Numbered from the stretch's first letter, positions 34,743-48,190 are shown. The stretch is DNA of 64,000 nucleotides from Portunus trituberculatus (GCF_017591435.1 NC_059289.1:5620104-5684103); one strand, 5' to 3'. The notes: generated by a model from the sequence alone, not told the origin. Numbers and translations are program-made.

Positions 34743-34940
34743 ACTGTGAGGAGCCTGTGAAGGAGGCTAAGAACCTGTTCTGAGTGGCTGTGGGGGGACT
34801 GAGTGTCTGTTATGAGTCTGTGCTGGGCCTGAAAATACCAGTTTTGAGCGCTTTGTTTTGGGGATAACTATCTAAGGACTGCGAGGGACTTGCTATGGGG
34901 GCTAAGAACCTGATATAGAGTCTAAGGACTGAACATTTTC
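34743..34940. repeat. Diverged direct repeat upstream of exon F
   Basis: GGACTGTGAGGAGCCTGTGA...GGCTAAGAACCTG near 34743-34780 recurs as GGACTGCGAGGGACTTGCTA...GGCTAAGAACCTG near 34877-34913, a period of about 133 bp. Confidence 0.6.
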
Positions 34941-35072
34941 TTGGCCAGGAGCTGAAGGAAGTGAGAGTGAGTGGTGTGGCGAGGGAGGGGGTGATGTGTG
35001 AAGGATGGGATGGGCTGTCTAATTGTATTTCTTGCATGTGCAGCACCAGTGAAGATAAGCATCATGTAATAT

Positions 35073-35075
<3 letters not shown>

Positions 35076-35125
<50 letters not shown>
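35076..35125. repeat. (CA)n microsatellite
   Basis: About 25 CA units between array exons F and E. Confidence 0.95.
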
Positions 35126-35127
<2 letters not shown>

Positions 35128-35171
35128 AAATGCAATACATCCACGGCAAAATCAAGTGTAAACGCAGGAAC

Positions 35172-35478
35172 CAGTGATTCTCAACCTTTCCCTAACGGTA
35201 ATGTTAATAGCACGTGTAATCCTTTCATTATCATAGATGATTCAATGAGCAGAGAGCGCTGTGAATCGGTGAAGCACGGAACAACACTTGGAAACATCCA
35301 TAACCACACAATATCTTGTAACTCTCGCCCGGTATAATTGTCAGAAATCGCTACCAGGTGGAAATATTCTGTGAGGTGCACATCATTGAGTATCGCAAAT
35401 GTAAAGACGAAAAATTTTGCAGTTACGATATATAGCTCATGAAAAAGCTAATTCATGCACCGTGGTTGAGAATAACTA
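35172..35478. mobile_element. hAT-like MITE between array exons F and E
   Basis: The left end CAGTGATTCTCAACC and the inward-read right end TAGTTATTCTCAACC match at 13 of 15 positions and resemble the ends of the element at 4709. The candidate 8-bp target duplications (GCAGGAAC and GTACAAAC) agree at only 5 of 8 positions, so the insertion is old. No coding capacity. Confidence 0.65.
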
Positions 35479-35520
35479 GTACAAACTGTAATAATTTGTG
35501 ACTGTTAATGACAATAATAT

Positions 35521-35580
35521 GGCGGTGATTGTGATGGTGGTGGTGGTGGTGGTGATGGTGGTGGTGGTGGTGGTGGTGGT
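35521..35580. repeat. (GGT)n tract
   Basis: GGT/GAT units 80 bp downstream (in transcript) of exon E, reading ACC-rich in the transcript. Confidence 0.9.
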
Positions 35581-35662
35581 ATGCACAATCTCAACAGTGA
35601 TTTGAACGGGGATAAGGGAAGTGGCGGATGTCGCCACCCGCCACTCTCCCTTGAATAGTCAC

Positions 35663-35760
35663 CTAAAATCTGACACCACCGTGACACAATGAACAGGGCG
35701 GAAGATTTTGTAGTAAACGACAGCATCCACAGCCACCGTCACCGAGTCTCGAGACAAGAT
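35663..35760 (-). CDS. Mec2: Stomatin/MEC-2-like protein, alternative array exon E (5th)
   Basis: A 98-nt minus-strand exon: acceptor CGCCTCACAG, donor GTGACT. It reads ILSRDSVTVAVDAVVYYKIF, then RPVHCVTVVSDF and AG. A Cys and a His not seen at this place in the other copies fall in the variable second half, and the usual Tyr before the split Ser is Phe. The exon lies between two hAT-like MITEs (35172-35478 and 36165-36341). Confidence 0.92.
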
Positions 35761-36164
35761 CTGTGAGGCGAGGCATGTCAGAGCGGTTAGGATGAGGGTG
35801 GTATGAAGCAAAGTGGTTACAGTGCCTGCTTATGTAGAGAAATGTAGGAAAGGGTGATGATACACTGTCTTGGTGGTGTGCTAAAGTGGAGGGGGTCAGT
35901 ATGGAGATAACGGAGAATGATGAGAATAGCGTTGAGTGATTCAGTCATAGAGTGGTAGAGTGGAGGGAATCAGTATCTGGTATTGAGAGAGAATGGTGAG
36001 GTATTATTAGTAGGGCGAGTAGAGGATCATTTTAATGGAATGATGAAAAAAAAAAAAAATAGTGCGATGAATTTATACACATGAATGCATCAATAAATGA
36101 ACGAATGAAGGAGGGAGGAGGGTATAAGTCATCGTCAGGCAACACAACACATACATCTCCTAGG

Positions 36165-36341
36165 CAGCGGTTCCCAAGCTGAAGATTAATTAGTATCTAG
36201 TGAATACCGGAGAGATACCAGAAAAGTGGCAGGAATTCCGAGAACCAAACAAAGAAACTAGTTGCATGAGTGTGGTGAACAGACTTGATGTGCCGTGTTG
36301 GATCAGGTACCGAACTAAAAATAGCTGCATGGGAACCACTA
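36165..36341. mobile_element. Short hAT-like MITE upstream of exon E
   Basis: The left end CAGCGGTTCCCAAGC and the inward-read right end TAGTGGTTCCCATGC form a 15-bp inverted repeat with three mismatches, of the hAT CAGNGGTTCCCAA type. Target duplications are weak (CTCCTAGG and CACTAAGA). No coding capacity, 177 bp. Confidence 0.6.
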
Positions 36342-37130
36342 CACTAAGATAAACGAAGCCACTATACAGACGTGGACTTATGAAAGTAACGATACTGGAC
36401 TATGAGGCTGACGATTTCGAGGAAATGGGTGTGAAGCAGTGGAGGAACAATGGACTGTAAAACTATGGAGCAATCAATTGGAGGGAACACACCAGTTGAG
36501 GTAAGCAGTAATGTACGGTAAATTCTGACATTCCCACATATATTTAGATAATGAAAAATGGGGAAGTGATCTCAGAAACAACACGTGCTTCCTCTCTCTT
36601 AATTCCTCGAAGTTCCACCACTGCTATGAAGTGTAATGAAAGTGCTACTGAAACTATTTAGGGCTAGGTACAAGGTGAGGAAACTAAGTAATGTGGTAAC
36701 AGTTGTGAGGGTGAGTGTATGAGGGAGCAATAATGAAAGGCAATGTAGTGGAAATGATTTACGTATTAATTAAAGAGAAATACTGAAGAGAGGTCATTAG
36801 GAGGAAATGTATAGAATGGTTAGGTGGGACTGCCATGTTGGAGAATGTTATTATTTCGGAGTTACGTGAGGGGCCGCTTGGACTAATGGATTTTACGTGG
36901 TGGAGGGAAGTGGGTTGTGTCCCTAAGGGGTGGAAATGGGTATAGCGTGTGAGGGGCGGCGAGAGCTGTAGGGGTGGTCGTAGTGGAGGTGGTGGAAGTT
37001 ATAGTAGTGGTGGCAATAACAGTAGTGGCGATGAAGTTGTTGTTGGATCAGACATTGCATGTTTTTGGCCATCTGAAAAACTGATTTCTTTGTTATTAAT
37101 AAAGTAAAGAGAAGAAAAACACACGCACAT

Positions 37131-37151
37131 ACACACACTGAAACACACGCA

Positions 37152-37192
<41 letters not shown>
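37131..37192. repeat. (CA)n microsatellite
   Basis: A CA run with a few AA/GC interruptions. Confidence 0.93.
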
Positions 37193-37194
<2 letters not shown>

Positions 37195-37763
37195 GAGCCT
37201 CCATCATCCCTCCTCCAACGCGAAGAAGTCCGATTGTTCTCTGAGATGTTGTGAGAAACATAGGAAAAAATGACAAGAGAAATTCATATGAACAGGAAAG
37301 AGAAGAAACAGGACGAAAAGAAACAGACGCAAGCGGAAGGAAATAAAGAAACTGACCCAGACGGGTGAAAGTAGAGAGAAATACAGAGACGGAAGGAAAT
37401 GAACAGACAGACAAACCCAGCGGTGGAATCACGTACGGCTGCAGCGCAATGAGTAGCTCCCGAGGGGGACTAGAAGTGTATTTACGTACCTGTCCACGGC
37501 GCAGAGGAAGGAAAGGTGAAAGAACAGGAGGAGAATCCAAGTACATAACTTCGGATCCTCCTCTCTCCTCAAGGACAAACGAGAGATGTCACAAAAGACT
37601 AAGAACTGCTCATTGGCTCGACACACCTGTTAAAAGAAGACAGGTCGCGGCGCCTCGCCCTTCTTCGGTAGCCTTACGGACTAGGAACTCGACTCACTCA
37701 GAGGATTTATAAAGGCAGACGAGAAATGTGTTTGAAGTGACGGTGACGTTTTGCAGGGCTGTA

Positions 37764-37767
<4 letters not shown>

Positions 37768-37851
<84 letters not shown>
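37768..37851. repeat. (GT)n microsatellite
   Basis: About 42 GT units. In the transcript (minus strand) it reads (CA)n. Confidence 0.96.
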
Positions 37852-39410
37852 TGTGTCAGGATTATATTGGTCGTATTTTTCCTGGGCAATTCAACAACAC
37901 CGAGGTTTACGTGTGTTTTCATTAAGTTTATCGCTGTTGAGGAGAAAGCAAAACAAACAGTCGCGTTCCGCTGGCGCCTGAGTGAGTGAGTGAGTGAGAG
38001 GGGGCGGGAGGGAGAAAAAGGCGAGAGGAATAGGAGTCCTAAGAGACAAAGGAGGTGGCGGCGGCGACAAGGGAACGCTCCTAACAAAGGTAGGTAACAA
38101 GAAACAGAAAAAAGTAGACAGAACTTAAAATATGAGAGAAATTAAGTGTTGCATGTGTGTCTGTGGAGAAAGGATGTAGGGACGGGAGGAAAGGAAAGAG
38201 GGAAGAAGCGACGGGGCTAGGAAGTGAAGACTTAGGGAGCAAAATGTAAGCTAGAAAAACTAGAAAAATTAGAAAAAGTAGGAAAAGTCAAGGCGACTGT
38301 TGAATTTATACTTGACGCCTCATAATAACAGGGGCAAGACAGTGCCAGAACACACGCGGCCGAGGTATAACACCGGGAGAGGCGGTGAGGCCTGTGTGGA
38401 ACTCTAAGACAGACTACTCAGAGTTCTGAAATATCACTAAAAGGAAACCAAATAATCTAACCAAGAGTACTAGAATCAATATATCAAACAAGGATCTGCG
38501 TAGAGTTAGCGAGGAGGGGCAAGGAAGGACGAGGGTGACGGCGCTCACGCCAGGAGGAGGTGTTGTAAGGGAAGGGCGAGGACAAGTGACAGAAGGGGAC
38601 TGGGACACCAAGACCAACTCACCCTAGCGACATTCAACATGAAAACCCCAAAATGTTCTTCCGTCATCAGCTCAGTCTCCGTCACAGCGCTCAGCAGAAA
38701 AAAAAAAGAACAACAATGCGACAGGCTGTGCATTCGCCTGCTTATCCAAGGCCGTATAGCAGCGGCACATAGAACACACTGGAGGGTTGGCGAGGCAACC
38801 TTTTATTTCTCTTAAGCGCCAGTAAGCTACATGATACCTTTCGTTCACAAGCATCTGCCAAAACAAAATTTACAAGCAAAACCGACTCCCTCCCTCCTCC
38901 CGGCGCGTTATTCATCTATTTATTCTTTTCTCTTTTCTTTTCAGTGTCACGTGCCCAGAGCTGACGAGAGGCGGTGAATGGCTCAGTGCGGCGCTCTGTC
39001 AACACTCCCGTTGCCTCTCCACCTGACCAGCGACGCTCTCAGAATTAGGATGAATGAGTGAATGGGTGAAGGTTATTTGGAACCCGGCAAGAGGCGAAGA
39101 ACGGGAGGCAACGGTAGGGCATCAATTTAACGGATAACAGCGGGAACACAACACGCCGGGACTCGCTGCGTCAGTCTGGCGTGCGAGGAGGTGAGGGAGG
39201 CGGTGGAAAAGGGAGGGAACTGAGTGTGTCTTCAATTCACATAAACTACGAAGACACAAAGTTTACAGGTTTCCAAGCCAGCACAGAAAAAAAAAATCTG
39301 CTAGAAAACGTTTTCATTTCCAAACGAGTAAGAAAACAAGGGGAAAATTCTTACAAACTAAAAAAAAAGTCTTTTTCGGCAGAGGATACTGAAGAGGAGA
39401 AGGAGTAGGA

Positions 39411-39585
39411 GGAGGAGTAGGACGAGGACGAGGAGGAGGAGGAGGAGAATAGGAGATAGGGGAGGAGGACGAAAAAGGAGGAGGGGAGAGAAGAAAAGGC
39501 GGCAGGGCAGGAGGGGTAGGAAAAGAAGGAAGAGGAAGAGGAGGAGGAGGAGGAGGAGGAGGAGGAGGAGGAGGAGGAAGAGACG
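39411..39585. repeat. (GAG)n purine tract
   Basis: Interrupted GAG/GGA units on plus. The proline- and leucine-rich minus-strand open frames here are artefacts of this tract. Confidence 0.93.
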
Positions 39586-39827
39586 AAGGTGGAGAAGGAG
39601 AGAGATTTCTTTCAATCTTCACTTGTGACTTCGTTCATTAGGCATTAAGACGAGCCAACACGAGCAGCCTGCCTCTTACTCCCTCAAACGGCCACCACTC
39701 CTCCTGCACTCCATTAGCACCTCCCCCCTCCCCCTTGTCTCTCTCTCCTTCTCCTGGCTCACCTGAGAGGCGCTCAATTAGAGAGCACCTGCAACCTCGA
39801 CACGTGGAAAATGAACGCTGAAAGAGG

Positions 39828-40019
39828 AGGAAAAGGAGGAGGAGGAGGAGGAGGAGGAGGAGGAGGAGGAGGAGGAGGAGGAGAGGAGGAGGAGGAGGAG
39901 GAGGAGGAGGAGGAGGATGGCAACGCTTATACGTCCAGAAATAAGAAAAAAATGTTCGTCACTCTTCTATATTTCTCATTTTTAAAAGGAACACCTCAGT
40001 CACACCTCGCAGATGGGTC

Positions 40020-40077
<58 letters not shown>
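39828..40077. repeat. (GGA)n and (GT)n microsatellites
   Basis: GGA units at 39828-39917 and about 27 GT units at 40023-40077. Confidence 0.95.
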
Positions 40078-40078
<1 letters not shown>

Positions 40079-40297
40079 GTGCCTACATGACACCAACACT
40101 CAGGTAACGGAGTGACTAAGAATGAATTACCTGTGGTTGTTGTTGTTGTTGCTGTTGTTGTTATTGTTATTGTTGTTTAATATAATTTTCGGTACACAAT
40201 ATACTGTTGTCTTTATATTAAGAGGACTAAAGGATTCTGAAAGTGTGAAACCTTAGCTTACTTTGTGGTGGGAGAAGTATGAGTGAAAGTAATAGTA

Positions 40298-40300
40298 GTC

Positions 40301-40339
<39 letters not shown>

Positions 40340-40365
40340 AATAGTAGTACAAGCAACAGATATAC

Positions 40366-40407
<42 letters not shown>

Positions 40408-40576
40408 CATGAAATTCACTCTTCTAGGTAGCATACATGCGCGCAAACGCACGCACGCACGCATACATGGCACACCACTCATATCCGCACTGAAACACAT
40501 ACACACACACATGCACTTGTTCGTTCACACACCAGCGCGCGCATACATATATATGTACACACAAAGACATACACTC

Positions 40577-40622
<46 letters not shown>
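40298..40622. repeat. (AGT)n and (CA)n microsatellites
   Basis: AGT runs at 40298-40338 and 40366-40409 and a CA-rich stretch ending in a pure run at 40579-40622. Confidence 0.94.
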
Positions 40623-40624
<2 letters not shown>

Positions 40625-40835
40625 GCGCACACAAACACACACAGACCATCACAACAACAACAGTAACAACAAAACTCCCGCACTCACTCCACAGTAGCAC
40701 ATCAGTACAGTTAGAGAAATTAACCACTAGAGTACACTATGAGTAAGTCCAATATGAACAGCGCAAGACAAAAGAGAAGCAGAGAAGCAACTACTTCAAC
40801 ATTCCGCTAAGCCAGCACGCTGAAAAAAGGTAGAA

Positions 40836-40868
40836 ATAATAATGATAATAATAATAATAATAATAATG

Positions 40869-40908
<40 letters not shown>

Positions 40909-40990
40909 TAATAATAATAATGATAATAATAATCATAATAACAATAGTAATAACAATAACAATAATAATGATAATGATAATAATAATAAT

Positions 40991-41024
<34 letters not shown>

Positions 41025-41044
41025 TAATAATAATAATAATAATC

Positions 41045-41083
<39 letters not shown>

Positions 41084-41092
41084 GTAATAATC
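40836..41092. repeat. (AAT)n microsatellite, ~257 bp
   Basis: AAT units with scattered GAT, CAT and AGT interruptions, the longest trinucleotide tract in the window. Confidence 0.96.
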
Positions 41093-42055
41093 ACAAAGAC
41101 TCACAGGAGTTCTAGGGTTTAATACTGCTCACAAGGGGAACAATTAGAAAAAAAATGACAGGAAAAATGTTTAAAATCAAAGTTACTTCACAAAAAGCTG
41201 TTTTACGACACCAACACCAGACACGCCCCTCAAAAATAGCGTCCAGGGGCCACGGGACTCGGCAAGTCATCTAGTCTACGCTACTAAATCTATGGTTAAG
41301 TTTTCACCAAGCAGAAAGGCCTTCTACTTCACAGGCAAAAGGAAGGTGGGGAGGGTGCCAGAAATAGCAGGAAAAAAAGCTATAAAAAGGGGGGCGGGGA
41401 AAGAGGGGGAAAAGTCTGATAAACGCATGAACAAAAATAATAATCTCCTGCCAAGGAAGGGAGATTAGAGAAAAAAACAACAACAACAACAAAAACAAAG
41501 TAAAAAATAACAACGTAAAAAAGTAAGGAAAAAAGTTTATAAAGAGTGAAACTGGTAACAAGATAATTTGTTGCTTTTGTTTGGTAAAAAAAAATCGTGG
41601 TTGTTCTCCAATTCTGTCTCACTGTTGTTGTGATCAGAAAAAAAAAATACAGGAGATTACAAGAAAAGGGTTGGCCAGACCGAGGCTTTGGCGGTAGTCT
41701 TCCGGCACCAGATTGTGTCAATGTTGGACTGGTCGTTTTCGTAGTGGGGGGGATAGGGGGCGGTGAGCCACCAGTGGGAGCGGAGGCTGGGTGTCCGCTG
41801 GGATGAGGGAGTGGGGGGGAGAGGGGGAGGGATGAAGGGGATGAAGGATGGGGGAAGGAGGGCCAGATGGCGGCTCTGGCACTTGAGGCGTTAAAACAAG
41901 AACCCTTCGAAGCAGGCGGGAAGTGAAGCAACGGGAGATTTACTTCGCCTTGATACTCTAAAGTGACAGATTCAGTCTGCTTCCCGGCCAGACTGAGCAA
42001 CACGCGATGTGCACATGGGAACGCGAGAGGCTGTCTGTGGCTGTGGGTGCACATA

Positions 42056-42136
42056 CGGTGGTGGTTGTGGTGGTGGTGGTAGTGGAGGTGGTGGAGGTGG
42101 AGGTGGAGGTGGAGGTGGAGGTGGTGGTGGTGGTGA
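42056..42136. repeat. (GGT)n/(GGAGGT)n tract
   Basis: GGT and GGA units; open frames across it are poly-Gly, poly-Pro or Ser/Thr artefacts. Confidence 0.93.
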
Positions 42137-44659
42137 CGCGGTGCACACACAAGTGACAAGTAAATACAGAGGTTCATTTAAACACACTTTGCTTTAGCGC
42201 CCACCACCAAACCCCTGCGACCGAGGGCGGGTCAGGACAGGGGCGGGGCGCGGGCGGAACGGGGAGGGAAGGAGCGGAAGGGGATGCGAGAAAAAGGGGG
42301 TGTCGGTAACCTGTTTACCTTTACATTTATATTATATACAATAATATTGGTCCTCTGATAACAACGAGACCCGACACTCTTTCCCCACTGCGACTTTTCC
42401 TCCGGGTTTTCTATCGAGGCAAATTAGGAAACGTGTCGGGAGGTCAGGGTAAGGAGGAGACGTGGAGGGAGGAAGGGAAGTGAGGTGAGGATTCCGTGGC
42501 TCTATTCAGTGGGCTGGGAATGGGAACGGGAGGGGGGAGAGGGGAATAATAAGGGGGTATTTTTGCCCCCTCCCCTGCCCTTCCCTGAAACCCCACGCCT
42601 CGGCCCCGGCGGACACCACTGGGGGGACAGACACACTTAGATCGGTTTTCCCGTGAGAGCATCCAAATGTGTGGCCCGAGTTGGAATGCGTTAAGAGGAG
42701 GTTATCTTGGTCCGCTGCACCACAACACAACACCCAGGGAGGGGAGGGCATGCTGGGCCTCCCCTCCCTGCCTCAGCCTTACTCTTATCATCATAATCAT
42801 CATCATCATGACTGTTGTATTGCATCTCAGCGGCCTTCCATTGCTAGTGTTGCTTTGTGTTGCAGCTCATATAATATATAGTTTGTTACTTCAGTCAAGA
42901 CGTACACATATGCAAAAAGAAAAAAGTTCATATCTTCATATTCAATATTAAATCTCTCTCTATATATATCATTCATGCTGGCAGTGCAGTGCTGTTCTGG
43001 AACTAAAGAAGATAACCAAAAATGAAAACGAGTAAAGAAAAAAAATATATACATATGTACATGCATATACAAGGAAAAAGGAAAACGCGTTTTTCGTTCA
43101 TGAATATAGAGAAAGTTTGGGGGAAAATAATGATTCATCTATCAATGACAACTAGAAGCATTCTCGTCCCTGGGGTCTACGACGCTCAGTATGAATAATA
43201 ACAATAACAGTAATGATAATAATGGTAACAATAATAAGAGATAAACGCTGCTGTTTGCGAGCTGCCGCACGGCACCACACTATTTAGCGCAGCAGCATTA
43301 GCACGTAACCGCATGCTTCAAGAAACACATATGACATCTTGAGAGCCATGGTAGTGTGTTAACAGTCTACTATGAGAGCGAGAGGACTGCACCATGCCTT
43401 GGAGGGGGGAGAGTTGGCAAAGAGACACGCGTACCTCTAGTGTAACCTCACGTGTTCCTCTCAGTGACACGGGAATTATCTACACTAGGGTAAGACATTC
43501 ATGTATACACACTAATGCTGGTGGTCTACACTAGTTTGCTAAGTCCGGCACAAGAGACCCAAGTGGAGTAAGGCGGGCCATCCCAGTTAGGGGGTGACGG
43601 GGGGAACAAAATAGGATTCAAAGCTTTCAAAATTATATGCTTTTGTATTAATTTTTTTTTTTTTTTTGAAAAGGGAGGAAAGGCAAGGGCGGGCGGGTGA
43701 GGGTCTGTGAGCGTCTGGCGGGATGACTGAAGAAAGACATCTCTTCCCTCACTCCTCACACCTCCGCGCCGCCTCCCACCTGACGGCGCTGCACAGACCG
43801 GGCAAAATCCTTCTATCGGATCCAGGATGAGGAATGCCGACAGTACCGGGAAAGTTTTCGTACTCAGGGGCGTCAGGGTGACACAGTGTCTGGGTGGGCG
43901 GGGCTGCAGGGGTGCCAATGAGTGTACCGTGATGCAAGAGGACCAGCTCGAGGCGTCCTACAGATGAAATGATTTCACACTTAGGGATATCAGATTGCCT
44001 TATACTGCCTTCCTGACGCAGCGTGAGTGTGGCTGAATAAAGTAATGAGGGAGGGATTGGAGGAATGCCAATAAATACTCCGTCTCGTGCAGGGTGCGCT
44101 AAGAGGACCAGCTCCAGCTTTCGTCTTCAGACAAAAACTAGACCTCGTCGCCTCGTCAGGATTGAGGAGTCCCAGCGGGCAGAGGGTGCGGGCGGGAAGG
44201 ATCGCTACCGCCCAAGCCTCGCCACCCGCCCTCCGCAAAACCCTCCTGCCGCTGACTGGGCAAAAAACTTCAGGTGTCCGCAAAAAATGATCGTGTCCAC
44301 AGTGCTGGTGTTTGCGAGTGTGAGGATGTCTGAGGACGCAGCTTAATGATAAGAGGTGCGGGACCCTGGCTGAGGGACTTCAGGACTTCGGGTCAAGGAA
44401 CATCTAACACTAACTACTATTTTGCTATATAAAAAAGAGATTCTTTGAAACTGGGCCATCTAATATAAAAAAAAAATTTTGTTAAAAAACTGCTTAGTAG
44501 CGGTGTAGGACCTAACACGGAAAGGTTAATATTTCGCTAGCATTATGATGTTAATGGAGGGATTGCCCGGATAGGCCAATTGAATCTCAGACGCCTGCAG
44601 GGATGCGTTCTGATCAGTCGTAAGATATCTGGCGTCCTCTGGGCGTCATGAATGAACTG

Positions 44660-44660
<1 letters not shown>

Positions 44661-44755
<95 letters not shown>
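44661..44755. repeat. (GT)n microsatellite
   Basis: About 47 GT units, 270 bp downstream (in transcript) of array exon D. Confidence 0.96.
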
Positions 44756-45026
44756 AGTCAGTGTGCGTGCGAAGAACGCCTTAGGGGCGAGAGTGAACTA
44801 TTAGGACAAGAATCTATCCTACGAGCAAAAGAACGACATCCCAACGAACAGCCATCGCAGACTAGTGGCGGCCGAGCGGGGCCCGGCGGCGAGCGACGGG
44901 TGGAGCGGTGCAGCCCAACCCGCCGCCAGCCTGGCCCGCAGCCCGGCCGAGTGTTACTGTGTTAATCCTGGCAGACTACTGTGTATACTGGCTAGGTCAT
45001 GTTATGTTGATGACTGGCAGTAGTAC

Positions 45027-45124
45027 CTGTAGTCTTCCACATTGTTCTTAGCCGCTATGGGATCGGACACTCGATAGTAAACCACAGCTTCCACAGATAT
45101 CGTCACAGAATCTCTGGTTAGAAT
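45027..45124 (-). CDS. Mec2: Stomatin/MEC-2-like protein, alternative array exon D (4th, canonical-looking)
   Basis: A 98-nt minus-strand exon: acceptor CGCCCGCAG, donor GTACTA. It reads ILTRDSVTISVEAVVYYRVS, then DPIAAKNNVEDY and AG. Of the seven copies this is nearest to the single exon found in typical stomatin/MEC-2 proteins, where ILTxDSVTVSVDAVVYYRxS is the norm. It is probably the ancestral form. It sits in the middle, with subgroup A-C upstream and E-G downstream, as expected if duplication spread in both directions from it. Confidence 0.94.
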
Positions 45125-45327
45125 CTGCGGGCGAGTGACAAGTCATTGGATAAACCCTGTCTATACAAAACACTAAAGGTTCTATCGTGGGAGGGAGGGC
45201 AACAAGAAGAGGGAAGGCTTAGCGATAATCTCTCTACAGGCTCTACTGGAAGGACATTATGTGCAGGTAATAGTACATTAATGAACACTTAATTCCTGAA
45301 CCATCGAGGCGTTACTATCTTGAAGGG

Positions 45328-45422
45328 TGGTGGTGGTAGTGAAGATGGCGGTAGTAGTGGTGGTGGAAGTGGTGGTGGTGGTGGTGGTGGTTGCGGTGGT
45401 GGTGGTGAGTGGTGGTGGTGGT
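45328..45422. repeat. (GGT)n tract
   Basis: GGT units with AGT/GCGGT interruptions, about 200 nt upstream (in transcript) of exon D. Confidence 0.93.
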
Positions 45423-48190
45423 ATTATGAACCAATTTTGTCTCATTTTGTTTCTCGGTCTCGTGCCAGATGTTGCCTCGTCAGCTGTGGTCTGCAATCAA
45501 CCTAACCCAACGCCGGCGAGTGAAAAAGTGGCTGCAGGGACTGAAGCACACGTGACACTCCACACCTCTTTCGTGGCGCGTGAGAAGAAAGCTTTGAAAC
45601 CTATTTCTTCTCCCTCTGTCGGCCATTTCTTCGTCCTTAATGACATGCACAGAGGATACACTAGCCTAGAAGCTCCTCTCTTAACAAGCTTGGGTCTCCT
45701 CAGTACCAAAGATCAAATACCTCTCTTTCTCTCTATCTCTTTCTCTCTCTTACTCGCTCTCATTCTCTCTGTCTCGATCTCTCTTTCTCTCTCTCTTTCT
45801 CTCTTTCTCTTTCTCTCTTCTGCTGGATCAGCGTTACCTCTATTTGCGTTAAAACTAAGGTGATATCAAGACTTTTCTTATTTACAAGGGGATTTCTCAA
45901 GCGAATCAAAAACTGTGCAGAGTAGCAAGCGGTGTCCCAAGCCGAGACTCGTGCCTAGGTAGTGCGTGAGGTGATGTGAACTGAGAACGGTACGGGATGA
46001 GAGGGTGTGAGGAAGGAGGCGAGGGAGGCGAGGGAGGGGAGTAGAGGGAGCAGGGGTGGGATGTCGCCATCATAGTAATCATTCGTAATGGTCTTGCTTC
46101 ACGAGACGAGGGTGTGGCAGAAATGTTTTTATGATCGTTAGTGTTTCAGGAAAGTTTGGCAGTAGCTGACCACAGTTTTCATCGTTCTGTGGTTTGTTGG
46201 AAGCGAAGTTTTGTTGATTCCACTCTGTAAGGGTGAAGGGAAATATAGTTGCTTCCCTGTCTCTCAGCATCTCCATGTCTGTGTTATGTTGATTTATTCC
46301 CTTAAAACTGACTCAGAACATTAGATTTCAATTCAAACTTTTTTCTAGATGGACCGTGATTTACCAACTTGAAGATGAAAATGAAAACATGAGTCTTTAC
46401 TTTTCTTTTCGAACTGAGATGTAAATTTCAAGTGTCCTCAGCTGAGCTGCCGATAAGCGGATTTTTGTGGCGTTACGAGCACGACTGAATCTCACGTCGC
46501 CTTGCTCCCAAGACTAAACGAGTGAGCGATAGGAGACAACATTTTGGGGCTCAAAGGTAACTATGCTTTGCTTTCATCACTGCACTCATTTTCTCCTCTT
46601 GGGTCTGTGCTTCACGCCAGTGGTGGAGTTCTGTGGCATCGCGATGGCCAGGTATTGCCCTACACTGCGAGGTTGAGGAATGACAGTTCGTGTGCGGTTA
46701 TAATCGATCCGGACTCCAGCCTGTGGCCGCAGAGTCAGTCAGCAGTCGCTCGTCACTCCATCATGGCAGCGCACGCCTTCATCTGACCACAGATGTTTTC
46801 CCCCCCTCCCCCTTGTTCCTGAGCGAAATCTAATGGAGTCCCCACGTTAATTATTCCCCAGTTTCGTTCCCGAGTTCTAATATTATACTCGCTGTGCGTA
46901 ATAACCACAACCGCGAACTTCACCTCGCCTCGGCATGAAAATAGTCCACATTCCCGCACGTCACAAACTCCCCATGACGTGGCCCTCGTGAGATGCGGCA
47001 GTGTATCAGAACTAGCAGGCACACCCTCGCCCGCGCCACTCCTCCTGCCATGAACAACTCCCAGGTGAAGTGAGGGCAGGAACGCCACCTATCCTAATCT
47101 AGCCTTGCACCGCTGCCCCACAAGACTCCGTAATTAACGTGCATTATTAAAGCAGCGAGTGTCCGTCCCCCTGCCTTGCTTGACGTCACCGCGCTTGCTG
47201 CGGGCTCCTCCAGGCACACTCACAAGATCCTGCCATCCCCGGCAAGGCAGACTCCTCTCTATTTAGCACACTGGAGAATTTTACTTATGAAAATACGACA
47301 TTATCTCTTATCTACTTTTCGTTCTCAAGTTTGGTCTTTAGTGAATGGATCGCGAAGTTAGGTGAAGATCACGTCATAATTACGCGCTGCTTTATTTCTG
47401 TGGTGTAACTGGCCTTAGAATCACCATTAGCTTTTTTCATAAGGTTTGTTTATTTTAGGCTGACGCGAGGAAGATGCTCTTACCGCGGGGATAAAGGACG
47501 AAGAAGTCGAAAGGGGTTGGACGAAAAGGAAAGGGAGGAGTGAGGGGGTGGGGATGCTTAAACTTTCTGGATGACTCTGTTGTGGAGATGATGGAGGCAG
47601 GGTTATCGCGGTGGCTGGAGGGGGGAGGGCACCAGGCTGTCAGAAACACCAGCTCAGCCTCTCAAATCGAGCGTGCCAGTGGAAGAGAAGGCGGGTGGAT
47701 GGAGTTTGGAGATTCTTAGTCCTTCCATCCACCTCCCCGCTTGGAGCACGCGGGAACGGCATCTTGGCGGCTCATCAGCAGGACAGTGTGGTGGTTTTTT
47801 CAAATCTCCGAGTCTTTTAGGGATGAATTTTTCCTTTTTCTGTATTGTGTTGTAGTTATTGAGTTTGTCTGGATCTGATTGGGCGGCGCCGCGAGGGATG
47901 GGTTGAGGAGGGAAGGAGAGATGGGAAGGAGGAGGGAGGGTTACCTGAGACAGCCACGTCAGGTGGAGGAAGCTTTTGGAAGGGTGGGAAGTGAGGCAGC
48001 TTGGGCCCCGGTGCCTAGCTCGCAGAATAAAACAAAAAATAAAGTTGAGAAAAGGACGAAAATATGAAAAAAATAAAAAAAGCTTTCTGTGCAGAAAGGT
48101 GGAAAGAGACTAGAACAGCCGTGGGCGAAAGGAAACAGATAAATATAAATTAATAGTCTAATGATGAAGAGGACGGGAAGTAATGGAGGT

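Larger units (their letters stand above)
35761..45026 (-). other. Intron between array exons D and E (9.3 kb), repeat-rich
   Basis: This is the largest gap in the array; I found no eighth copy. It holds a hAT-like MITE (36165) and microsatellites at 37131-37192, 37768-37851, 39411-39585, 39828-39917, 40023-40077, 40298-40409, 40579-40622, 40836-41092, 42056-42136 and 44661-44755. The long open frames on the minus strand (36923-37546 and 41380-42177) carry no recognisable domain. Confidence 0.6.

Noticed and set aside
41380..42177. 265-codon minus-strand open frame
   Set aside because: Crosses GGT repeats and low-complexity DNA; its His- and Pro-rich composition reflects the repeats.
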